This document shows positions 1 through 5,920 of a stretch of 22,864 nt of DNA, piece by piece. This DNA is from an uncultured Clostridia bacterium. Lineage in GTDB: Bacteria > Bacillota > Clostridia > TANB77 > CAG-508. Each line of letters starts with the position of its first letter. Within the stretch, counting starts at the first letter, position 1. The notes under the pieces are model-generated. The model saw nothing but the letters and a program-made list of their open reading frames with translations. It did not search any database and was not told the DNA's origin. A program made the translations under genes and the position numbers. The stretch is taken from the NCBI GenBank assembly GCA_934162615.1, contig CAKPJK010000022.1:1-22864 (forward strand), in the 5' to 3' direction.

Positions 1-66
1 GGTTTCAACATGGCTATTGCCATTATGTTAATAATACCACATTTTCTTTCATTTTGCAAATTTTGT

Positions 67-92
67 AAACTTTGAATAGTGTAAAATAGTTT
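67..92 (+). other. oriT-like inverted repeat, site 2 (MobV type)
   Basis: AAACT (67-71) and AGTTT (88-92) flank the core GAATAGTGTAAAA (74-86). The MobV (pMV158-type) origin of transfer has inverted repeats around a nick core containing TAGTGTG/TTA. This core shares TAGTGT with it, and GAATAGTGT with the second site at 308-351, which lies in the opposite orientation. The similarity is short and function is unproven. Confidence 0.3.
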
Positions 93-114
93 CGAAATAT
101 ACGAAAAGAAAGTC

Positions 115-151
115 CTTTGATATAATAATTTTACGAAAACAAATATCAAAG
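115..151. repeat. 9-bp inverted repeat at the broken end of the mob remnant
   Basis: CTTTGATAT (115-123) is perfectly complementary to ATATCAAAG (143-151) across a 19-nt spacer. It begins where similarity to the MobV relaxase is lost (about 155), so it may mark the deletion or insertion junction that truncated the gene. There is no U-tract suited to termination. Confidence 0.35.
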
Positions 152-228
152 AAAGGCCCTTCTTTCATTGTGCCTAAATATTCCTTTCAAATTTTCTCTT
201 TTGTATTTCTTATTATAGCATAACTCAT
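146..228 (-). pseudogene. MobV/Pre-family relaxase, 5' fragment, frameshifted
   Basis: An AAGGAG ribosome binding site followed by ATG at 228 opens a frame reading MSYAIIRNTK, the typical N-terminus of Mob/Pre plasmid mobilisation proteins. The frame then hits TGA at 187-189 after 13 residues. In a second frame the family motif resumes as LKGIFRHNERR and ends at a stop at 146-148. The two halves join if one copy of a tandem ATACAAA heptamer has been lost (the junction would then read NTKYKRENLKG), so a 7-bp deletion explains the break. After HNERR the match ends; the catalytic domain is absent. Intact proteins of this family are several hundred residues, so this is a dead fragment. Identification rests on my recall of the family motif. 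Confidence 0.7.
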
Positions 229-307
229 TTTTTTCTCCTTATTTGTGCTAAAAACACATCTAAATTTTTATGTTATTGCTTATTTTCTAACCTGTGTTGT
301 AACACAA

Positions 308-351
308 CTACAATACTTTTTAACACTATTCGCTAAAAGTATTTGTTGTAG
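308..351 (-). other. oriT-like hairpin upstream of the mob remnant
   Basis: On the plus strand CTACAA-TACTTTT (308-320) pairs with AAAAGTA (335-341) and TTGTAG (346-351), a 13-bp interrupted stem. On the minus strand the loop reads GAATAGTGTTA, close to the pMV158-type nick core TAGTGTG/TTA, and the arms (TACTTTT/AAAAGTA) resemble the ACTTTA/TAAAGT arms of that oriT. Its place about 80 bp upstream of the mob start codon is where MobV elements keep their oriT. Candidate only. Confidence 0.4.
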
Positions 352-455
352 CAAGGAAATTACATTTTCCCACACCCCATTCCATAAAAAATACTTATTT
401 TTATTTTTTATGTCTTAGCCAAAATTTGCTTATTGCAATTTTAGGATAGAAAAAA

Positions 456-490
456 CAGTTACCTATTTAGCATTTCTGCTATAGCAACTG
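456..490. terminator. Terminator-like imperfect hairpin
   Basis: CAGTT (456-460) pairs with AACTG (486-490), with inner partial pairing CTAT/ATAG and AGC/GCT. It is preceded by AAAAAA and followed by ATTTTAT, so it could terminate in either direction. No gene obviously ends here; rdgB ends 230 bp away. Confidence 0.3.
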
Positions 491-720
491 ATTTTATATA
501 TGCAAATGTATGTATTTATGAAAAAGTACTTGCATTTATCTATAATTTAGTAAAGTCAAGGCCAGTATAATCTCGTTATTCAAAGTTAGCTTTATTATTC
601 TTTTTGATGTGTAATTCCTTATTATAATTATTTTTATTTTTTATATTATTTATTATCTCTTTGTTACTTTCGCCAAAGTGAATTTAAAATCATCTTCTTT
701 TTCTTTATGAGATTATATTA

Positions 721-1296
721 TTAATTCTTTAATTTTTCTTTTAAATTTTCCAATGCTTTCTTTCTTGCACTAATTTGATTTTTTTCTTCTGCTGAAATTT
801 CAGCCAATGTTCTTCCATCCTCTAATTCAAAAATTTCGTCAAATCCAAATCCATTTTCTCCCCTTGGAGATTCTGCAACATAACCTTGAATCTCTCCTAC
901 TGCTATAATAGTTTTTTTGCCATCTGATAATGCCATTGCTGTAACAAATTTTATCTTTCTTTTTTCATGTGGTACTCCATTTAGTTTTTCTATTAATGCT
1001 TCATTTCTTTCTCTGTCAGTTCCTTTATGCCATCTTTTTGTGAATACACCAGGGAATCCATCTAAGTATTCTATTTGAATTCCAGAGTCATCTGCTAAAC
1101 ACATTTTACCTTCTAGTTTTTTTGCTATTGTTTCTGCTTTTTTTCTTGCATTTCCTTCAAATGTGTTTTGGTCTTCTTCTACATCTATTTCTATTCCTAT
1201 TTCATTCATTGGAATTATTTCATAATTTTCTAATATTTCTTGTGCTTCTTTTATTTTTCCTTTGTTTCCAGAAGCCATTATAATTTGTTTTTTCAT
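721..1296 (-). CDS. rdgB: RdgB/HAM1-family non-canonical purine NTP pyrophosphatase
   Basis: This 191-residue cytosolic enzyme is expected to hydrolyse dITP, ITP and XTP to the monophosphate plus pyrophosphate, keeping deaminated purines out of nucleic acids. The family signatures are visible: the N-terminal ASGNKGKIKE substrate-loop motif (residues 8-17), the acidic LADDSG catalytic motif (67-72), FPGVFTKRW, ENGFGFDEIF, and the C-terminal AEISAEEKNQIS that precedes the usual S-H-R base-recognition motif. Here that motif reads SARKKAL, so the usual His is an Ala, a small departure. I chose the ATG at 1296 because an AGAGG site lies 7 nt upstream; a longer TTG-started frame to 1317 would include this site. 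A sigma-A promoter sits at 1353-1381. It is transcribed alone. Confidence 0.93.
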   Translation of the reverse strand: MKKQIIMASGNKGKIKEAQEILENYEIIPMNEIGIEIDVEEDQNTFEGNARKKAETIAKKLEGKMCLADDSGIQIEYLDGFPGVFTKRWHKGTDRERNEALIEKLNGVPHEKRKIKFVTAMALSDGKKTIIAVGEIQGYVAESPRGENGFGFDEIFELEDGRTLAEISAEEKNQISARKKALENLKEKLKN

Positions 1297-1352
1297 AATT
1301 TTTCCTCTCTTTCTCAACCTACAAATTTTATGTTTTGATTATTTACATCCAT

Positions 1353-1381
1353 ATTATATCATTTATATTTTTTATTTCCAA
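1353..1381 (-). promoter_or_regulatory. Sigma-A promoter for rdgB
   Basis: Minus strand: TTGGAA (1376-1381), a 17-nt spacer, then TATAAT (1353-1358). The -10 is perfect and the -35 matches TTGACA at four of six positions. It predicts a 5' leader of about 50 nt before the ATG at 1296. Confidence 0.6.
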
Positions 1382-1443
1382 TAATTTTTTAGATTTATTT
1401 TTCTTTTCGTAGCAGTATAAAATATCTGTTACATTTCACGCTC

Positions 1444-1468
1444 AGTAAATAGCAACGTCGTATTTACT
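1444..1468 (+). terminator. Hairpin with T-rich tail, possible terminator
   Basis: AGTAAATA (1444-1451) is complementary to TATTTACT (1461-1468) with a 9-nt loop, followed by TATTTTTCC. It stands just before the promoter of the 1580 gene and could insulate it from upstream transcription, but no plus-strand gene ends here. Confidence 0.35.
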
Positions 1469-1495
1469 TATTTTTCCATTTTATTTGACATAAGG

Positions 1496-1524
1496 TTGAT
1501 TTTAAAACGATTCTGTGTTATAAT
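1496..1524 (+). promoter_or_regulatory. Extended -10 sigma-A promoter for the 102-residue gene
   Basis: TTGATT (1496-1501), a 17-nt spacer, then TATAAT (1519-1524), with TG at 1516-1517 giving the extended -10 form TGnTATAAT. A TTGACA at 1485-1490 is 28 nt from the -10 and is not correctly spaced. The predicted leader is about 50 nt. Confidence 0.65.
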
Positions 1525-1579
1525 ATTCTTTGTTGAAACATATAAATGTAATTTTTTATTTAGACATAAGGAGGATTTC

Positions 1580-1888
1580 ATGAAAAAAAATTACGCAGAA
1601 ACTGCCGCCAATTGGTGGTGTGAAAAAATAAAAGAAGGAAACTTTGGATGTTCACCAAAAAATATTGATAAATTTAGAGACTCTCTCTCTAATGAAATAA
1701 ATCGAATATTTTCTTTGGATGCCCATCTTAGCATTACAACTTACAATTCATCCAGTCAACTTTTGAATAGTATTGCAACATTAACTGGAATGAATGCTAC
1801 TATCCCTAAAGGGTATGAAATGACAATATTCCCTATATCAGGAGTATTAGTTTATAATGAAGTTGGAAGGCTTGTTGCTTCCTTTTAG
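1580..1888 (+). CDS. Small protein of unknown function (102 aa)
   Basis: I do not recognise a named family with certainty. The start at 1580 is set by a strong AAGGAGG 8 nt upstream; a longer frame from 1496 would overlap the promoter and is rejected. The protein has no membrane segment or signal peptide. Residues 1-40 are charged and helical (AETAANWWCEKIKEG, then DKFRDSLSNEI). The second half is more hydrophobic with a short beta-rich tail (MTIFPISGVLVYNEVGRLVASF). Small proteins with an N-terminal A-x-x-W-W-x-x-K-I pattern followed by K-F-R-x-x-L occur in Firmicutes accessory regions, so it may be a cargo gene, but that is recall without a search. It has its own promoter and terminator, hence is a single-gene unit. 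Confidence 0.75.
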   Translation: MKKNYAETAANWWCEKIKEGNFGCSPKNIDKFRDSLSNEINRIFSLDAHLSITTYNSSSQLLNSIATLTGMNATIPKGYEMTIFPISGVLVYNEVGRLVASF

Positions 1889-1895
1889 TTTCATT

Positions 1896-1931
1896 GAGAT
1901 GCGTTTATTAAACGCATCTCCTTTACTTTAT
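1896..1931 (+). terminator. Rho-independent terminator after the 102-residue gene
   Basis: GAGATGCGTTT (1896-1906) and AAACGCATCTC (1910-1920) form a perfect 11-bp stem with a 3-nt loop, 7 nt after the stop codon. It is followed by CTTTACTTTAT, a moderate T-rich tail that also contains the -35 of the next promoter. Confidence 0.75.
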
Positions 1932-1950
1932 AAAAATAAAATTGTATAAT
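1922..1950 (+). promoter_or_regulatory. Sigma-A promoter for the FAD protein
   Basis: TTTACT (1922-1927), 17-nt spacer, TATAAT (1945-1950). The -10 is perfect, the -35 matches four of six. It implies a leader of nearly 100 nt that contains the long hairpin at 1992-2033. Confidence 0.5.
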
Positions 1951-1991
1951 AGAACAAATATGAGAATTTTAAATTTTCTGTGCAATGTAAT

Positions 1992-2033
1992 TTTATATAT
2001 TAGCAAAGTTGCATAACTTTCCTAATATATAAA
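1992..2033 (+). promoter_or_regulatory. Long 5'-leader hairpin before the FAD protein
   Basis: TTTATATATTAG (1992-2003) pairs with CTAATATATAAA (2022-2033), and AAAGTT (2005-2010) with AACTTT (2015-2020): 18 base pairs broken only by one C-C mismatch, with the tetraloop GCAT. It ends about 7 nt before the GAAAGGA ribosome binding site and has no U-tract. It could be an mRNA-stabilising or translation-control structure, or a palindromic protein-binding site in DNA. Confidence 0.6.
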
Positions 2034-2053
2034 AAATTTGAAAGGATACAAAA

Positions 2054-3646
2054 ATGATAAGAATAAGTAATATAAAAATATACAAAGACATAACAGACGA
2101 AGAAGTTTTGCAAACAGCAATTAAAAAATATAAAATTAAACAAGAAAATATTACTGAATGGCACATATCAAAAAAATCAATAGATGCAAGAAAAAAAGAT
2201 GATGTACACTATTCATATTCTATTGATATTTGTGTTAAAAATGAAGAAAAGTTTTTAAAAAACAAAGATATTTCCTTAATTAAAAAACTAGAGCAACCAC
2301 AATTTGAACTAAATCTAAATAAATCTGTTAGACCTGTAATAGTTGGTGCAGGCCCAAGCGGTTTATTTGCTGCTTTGACTTTTGTTAAATATGGATACAA
2401 GCCAATTGTTATAGAACAAGGTGAGCAGGTTGAAAAGCGTAAAAAAACTGTTGATAATTTTATAAATAATGGTATTTTGAATACTAATTCTAATGTCCAA
2501 TTTGGTGAAGGTGGAGCTGGTACTTTTTCTGATGGAAAGCTTACATCTGGCATAAATTCGCCTTATTGTAGAACTGTGTTAGAAGAGTTTGTTAAATTTG
2601 GTGCACCTGAACAAATTTTGTATTTAACCAAACCACATATTGGTACAGATAATTTAGTAAATATTATTAAAAATATGAGAAATTATATTATTGCTCAAGG
2701 TGGAACTTTCTTATTTAATACAAAATTTATTGATTTAGAAACCACTAACAGTTCTGTTTCTAAAGTTATTGTTAATCATTTAGATACTGATACAACAGAA
2801 AAAATCGATGCAAATGTTGTTATACTTGCAATTGGTCATAGTTCAAGAGATACATTTAAAAAAGTTTATGAAAAAGGTCTTTTGTTAGAACCAAAAAACT
2901 TTTCTGTAGGTGTTAGAATTGAACATTTACAAAGTGAAATAAATAAGGCTCAATATGGAACTTTGACAAAATTGAAATTACCATCTGCTGATTACAAACT
3001 TGCATATCATGCACCTTCTGGTCGTTCTTGTTATACTTTTTGCATGTGTCCTGGTGGTACTGTTATGCCTTCTTCAAGTGAAGAAAAAACTATTGTAACT
3101 AATGGTATGAGTTACTTTGCTCGTAATGGAAAAAATGCAAATTCTGCCGTTTTGGTTAATGTAACCCCTGAAGATTTTAAAGATTGTAAAAATCCTTTAT
3201 CTGGTATTGATTTTCAAAAAGATTTGGAAGAAAAGGCTTTTGTCCTTGGTGGTTCAAATTATTTTGCACCAATACAAAGATTTGAAGATTTTGATAAAAA
3301 TATAAAAAGTACCTTTATAGGTACTGTTGAGCCATCTTATAAACCTGGCGTTACTTTATCTAATTTAAATGATATTATGCCTGAATTTGTTTCAACAACT
3401 TTGAAAGATGGTATTAAATTTTTTGATACTAGATTACATGGTTTTGCAAATCCAGATAGTATTTTAACTGGTATGGAAACTCGTAGTTCTTCTCCTGTAC
3501 GAATTTTAAGGGATGAAAATTTAGTTTCTAATATCAGTGGAATTTACCCTTGTGGTGAGGGTGCCGGTTATGCTGGTGGTATAATGTCTGCTGCTGTTGA
3601 TGGTATTAAGTGTGCAATCGCAGCAATTGCGAGAGAAAATTTTTAA
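2054..3646 (+). CDS. NAD(P)/FAD-dependent protein, COG2509-type
   Basis: This 530-residue cytosolic flavoprotein belongs to the uncharacterised FAD-dependent dehydrogenase group (COG2509). Residues 1-90 form a small alpha/beta N-terminal domain. A Rossmann FAD-binding motif follows (VIVGAGPSGLFAA, about 95-107), then the group signature VQFGEGGAGTFSDGKLTSG, a second dinucleotide-type segment ending VVILAIGHSSRDT, and a C-terminal FAD motif PCGEGAGYAGGIMSAAVDG that closes the flavin site. Length fits the family. The substrate is unknown; I assign no reaction. The ATG at 2054 has AAAGGA 8 nt upstream. Its own promoter (1922-1950) and a strong leader hairpin precede it. Its stop codon overlaps that of the convergent cysteine desulfurase gene. 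Confidence 0.9.
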   Translation: MIRISNIKIYKDITDEEVLQTAIKKYKIKQENITEWHISKKSIDARKKDDVHYSYSIDICVKNEEKFLKNKDISLIKKLEQPQFELNLNKSVRPVIVGAGPSGLFAALTFVKYGYKPIVIEQGEQVEKRKKTVDNFINNGILNTNSNVQFGEGGAGTFSDGKLTSGINSPYCRTVLEEFVKFGAPEQILYLTKPHIGTDNLVNIIKNMRNYIIAQGGTFLFNTKFIDLETTNSSVSKVIVNHLDTDTTEKIDANVVILAIGHSSRDTFKKVYEKGLLLEPKNFSVGVRIEHLQSEINKAQYGTLTKLKLPSADYKLAYHAPSGRSCYTFCMCPGGTVMPSSSEEKTIVTNGMSYFARNGKNANSAVLVNVTPEDFKDCKNPLSGIDFQKDLEEKAFVLGGSNYFAPIQRFEDFDKNIKSTFIGTVEPSYKPGVTLSNLNDIMPEFVSTTLKDGIKFFDTRLHGFANPDSILTGMETRSSSPVRILRDENLVSNISGIYPCGEGAGYAGGIMSAAVDGIKCAIAAIARENF

Positions 3647-3660
3647 TTTAAAATTTTCTC
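3633..3660. terminator. Hairpin spanning both stop codons of the convergent genes
   Basis: GAGAAAATTTT (3633-3643) and AAAATTTTCTC (3650-3660) form a perfect 11-bp stem with a 6-nt loop that contains the TAA of the FAD gene. The arms encode the last residues of both genes. It can fold in either transcript, so it may serve as a shared bidirectional terminator, though it is AT-rich and lacks a clean U-tract. Confidence 0.5.
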
Positions 3661-4770
3661 TAACATTTTTACTAAATAATCTACATCGTCTTTGGTGTTA
3701 AAATCTCCAAATGTGAATCGTATTGCACCTTTTGCTAATTCACTTGGCAAACCTATTGCGGTTAGTACATGTGATGGGCTATTATCTCCAGAAGAACATG
3801 CGGAGCCCCCTGAGGCACAAATCCCCATCTCATCCAATTTATATAACATTTCCGTTGCGTTTTGTCCTTCAAAACTAACATTTATATTTCCTGGTAATCG
3901 TTTTTCCATTGTTCCATTTATATGGATATTGGGAAAACTTTTTTTCATTTTTTCTAGGCAATAATTTCTTAAATTTTGTAGTTTATTTTGATATTTTTCC
4001 ATGTTCTTCTCTGCTATTTTACAGGCTTTTCCTAGTGCAACTATTTCTGCAACATTTTCTGTTCCAGACCTTTTATTTTTTTCTTGATGTCCTCCATCCA
4101 TAAAACGTTCAAACTCAATTTCCTTCTTTACATATAATGCCCCTATTCCCTTTGGTGCATATATTTTATGCCCTGATAAAGAAAGCATATCTATATCCAT
4201 TTTTTGAACATCTATTGGGATATTTCCACATGCCTGAACTGCATCTGTATGAAATATTATCCCATTTTTGTGTGCAATTTTTGCAATTTTTTCTATTGGT
4301 TCTATTGTTCCAATTTCATTATTTGCAAACATTATACTTATCAAAATTGTATCTGGTCTTATTGAATTTTCTAATGTTTCTAAATTTACAAATCCATCTT
4401 TGTCCACATCTAAATATGTTACTTCAAATCCTTTATTCTCTAAATTTTGGCAACTATGTAAAATTGCTGGATGTTCAATTTTTGATGTTATAATGTGCTT
4501 ACCTTTATTTTGATTTGCATATGCTATTCCCTTTAATGCTGTATTGTCACTTTCAGACCCACAACTTGTAAAATATATTTCTTCTGGTTTGCAATTTATT
4601 AATGATGCCACTCTTTTTCTTGCTTCTTCTATTGCTCTTTTTGTTTTCCTTCCTATGCTATATAATGATGATGGATTTCCATATTCTCGGCTTAGATATG
4701 GGAACATTTCGGTTAGGACTTCTTCTTTTATTCTTGTTGTTGCACTATTATCAAAATACCTGACTTCCAT
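3643..4770 (-). CDS. Cysteine desulfurase, NifS/IscS family
   Basis: This 375-residue PLP enzyme removes sulfur from L-cysteine as an enzyme persulfide for Fe-S cluster or tRNA thiolation pathways. Visible landmarks: the N-terminal YFDNSATT, H100 in the SKIEH segment that stacks on PLP, D176 in HTDAVQA, the PLP lysine K202 in SLSGHK, RSGTENV (235-240), and the catalytic C325 in SGGSACSSG. The SSG after the cysteine and the short loop suggest the group that includes NifS/IscS rather than SufS. The ATG at 4770 has an AGAGGA site close upstream, and a TATAAT hexamer lies at 4808-4813 without a convincing -35. No iscU, nifU, thiI or mnmA partner is adjacent, so the sulfur acceptor cannot be inferred; it could be iscS or a nifS paralog. 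Confidence 0.93.
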   Translation of the reverse strand: MEVRYFDNSATTRIKEEVLTEMFPYLSREYGNPSSLYSIGRKTKRAIEEARKRVASLINCKPEEIYFTSCGSESDNTALKGIAYANQNKGKHIITSKIEHPAILHSCQNLENKGFEVTYLDVDKDGFVNLETLENSIRPDTILISIMFANNEIGTIEPIEKIAKIAHKNGIIFHTDAVQACGNIPIDVQKMDIDMLSLSGHKIYAPKGIGALYVKKEIEFERFMDGGHQEKNKRSGTENVAEIVALGKACKIAEKNMEKYQNKLQNLRNYCLEKMKKSFPNIHINGTMEKRLPGNINVSFEGQNATEMLYKLDEMGICASGGSACSSGDNSPSHVLTAIGLPSELAKGAIRFTFGDFNTKDDVDYLVKMLEKILN

Positions 4771-4851
4771 AAATTTTCCTCTTTTCTTTTACACAATAAA
4801 TTTGTATATTATATTCAAATTAATTTTATTTGATACTTCTAAAATTTAATA

Positions 4852-5712
4852 TTAATTATCATTTATCATATCTTTAATTTTATCAATTTGATTTATAGTT
4901 TGTCTGTATCCATATTTATAACAAGCATCCAATTTTTCAGTTTCCAACAAACCTGTTTTATCAGTTTGAATAGTCAAAACCATATCACTATTACTAATAT
5001 TTTCCTCTGATATTTTATTTCCCATAATATCAATAGTTCTCATAACAATATCCATAATATTGCTACTTTCCTCAATATCATCTGCCTTAAAATTAACCGT
5101 CAACATTTTATCAGCCCCCTGATGTCTAACTTCAATTGTTGGAAAATTGTCTAATATTCCACCATCCAAAAATTTATGTTCATTATACTCACACGGACTA
5201 AAAAATACTGGAAAACTGCAACTTGCTCTAATTGCTTTGCCAATTCCGATGTTATTTATATATTCTGTATTTGAACAAGTTTTTTCGGGTATATTGTTTG
5301 TAATCACATATTTTTTTGAATTTTGTACATCAACTGTTGGAATTACAATTGGCAATTTTATATCTGATATTGTCTTAATTCCTTTTCGTGCTGCAATGTT
5401 GTTAAAGCACTCTTCTATTTCTTCACCAGAATAAAATCCTTGAAAACTTGCTTTTTTATTTGCCATAAAGCTTCCTATGTTTGTTACTTTTGATATTGTA
5501 TTTTGATTTACTAAATCTTTTGCATATTTTTTAAACAGTATGTAAATATAATATGGCGAATATCCCATTGCATATAATGCGGCTATTATGCTTCCTGAAC
5601 TTGTACCTCCTATTGCATCTATTCTTATATCATTTTCTTCTAACGCTTTTAGAACACCTGCATGTGCTATTCCTCTTATACCGCCTCCTGACAATGCTAA
5701 ACCTAATTTCAT
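4852..5712 (-). CDS. Patatin-like phospholipase (RssA-like), copy 1
   Basis: A 286-residue predicted acyl hydrolase of the patatin fold, acting on membrane lipids or related esters. The oxyanion-hole motif LSGGGIRGIAHAG (8-20), the nucleophile elbow GTSSG (nucleophile S38) and the Asp of the Ser-Asp dyad in LDGGILDNFP (D183) are all present, so it should be active. KAIRASCSFPVFFSP is the usual block-III motif. No signal peptide, so it is probably cytosolic or peripheral. The start is uncertain: ATG at 5712 is the usual family start and has GGAAGGGA 9 nt upstream, ATG at 5721 abuts that site, and a TTG at 5739 has AAAGGA about 8 nt upstream. The leader is nearly identical to that of the WG-repeat gene. 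Substrate unknown. Confidence 0.9.
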   Translation of the reverse strand: MKLGLALSGGGIRGIAHAGVLKALEENDIRIDAIGGTSSGSIIAALYAMGYSPYYIYILFKKYAKDLVNQNTISKVTNIGSFMANKKASFQGFYSGEEIEECFNNIAARKGIKTISDIKLPIVIPTVDVQNSKKYVITNNIPEKTCSNTEYINNIGIGKAIRASCSFPVFFSPCEYNEHKFLDGGILDNFPTIEVRHQGADKMLTVNFKADDIEESSNIMDIVMRTIDIMGNKISEENISNSDMVLTIQTDKTGLLETEKLDACYKYGYRQTINQIDKIKDMINDN

Positions 5713-5742
5713 TTTTTTCATTCCCTTCCAAATGTACAAATC
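5707..5742 (-). repeat. Shared leader element, patatin copy
   Basis: On the minus strand GATTTGTAC is followed 4 nt later by GGAAGGGAATGAAAAAAATG and then AAA. The same arrangement occurs at 7631-7665 before the WG-repeat gene, with 9 of 9 and 21 of 23 identities in the two blocks. It contains the ribosome binding site and two in-frame ATGs three codons apart. Confidence 0.65.
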
Positions 5743-5860
5743 TATTTTCCTTTATATAAATTATTTACTATTTTTTATGATTCTAAACTTCTTTTTGTTA
5801 CTATTTATATTTTTTATTTTAGAATTATTCAGTATTTTTTATATATTATTATAGTTTCAC

Positions 5861-5910
5861 ATATAAAAAATCACCTTACTTATCAAACTTTTTTAGTCTA
5901 ATAAGTAAGG
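5861..5910 (-). terminator. Rho-independent terminator of the WG-repeat gene
   Basis: On the minus strand CCTTACTTAT (5901-5910) pairs with ATAAGTAAGG (5874-5883), a 10-bp stem with some extra pairing in the loop (ACT/AGT), followed by TGATTTTTTATAT. It starts 10 nt after the stop codon of the upstream gene. Confidence 0.8.
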
Positions 5911-5920
5911 TATATTTTCT

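Larger units (their letters stand above)
1..720. other. Gene-poor region with decayed mobile-element remnants
   Basis: No intact gene is visible in these 720 bases. What can be seen is the broken 5' end of a MobV-type relaxase gene (146-228, minus), two inverted repeats resembling MobV oriT sites (67-92 and 308-351), an inverted repeat at 115-151 and a terminator-like hairpin at 456-490. The stretch from about 490 to 720 is plain AT-rich sequence with no recognisable gene or RNA. I read the whole region as the eroded scar of a small mobilisable element; this is inference. Confidence 0.5.

Noticed and set aside
1297..1317. TTG-started N-terminal extension of RdgB
   Set aside because: It would translate through the AGAGG ribosome binding site; the family starts at MKKQIIMASGN.
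1485..1490. TTGACA as -35 of the 102-residue gene
   Set aside because: It is 28 nt from TATAAT; TTGATT at 17 nt plus an extended -10 fits better.
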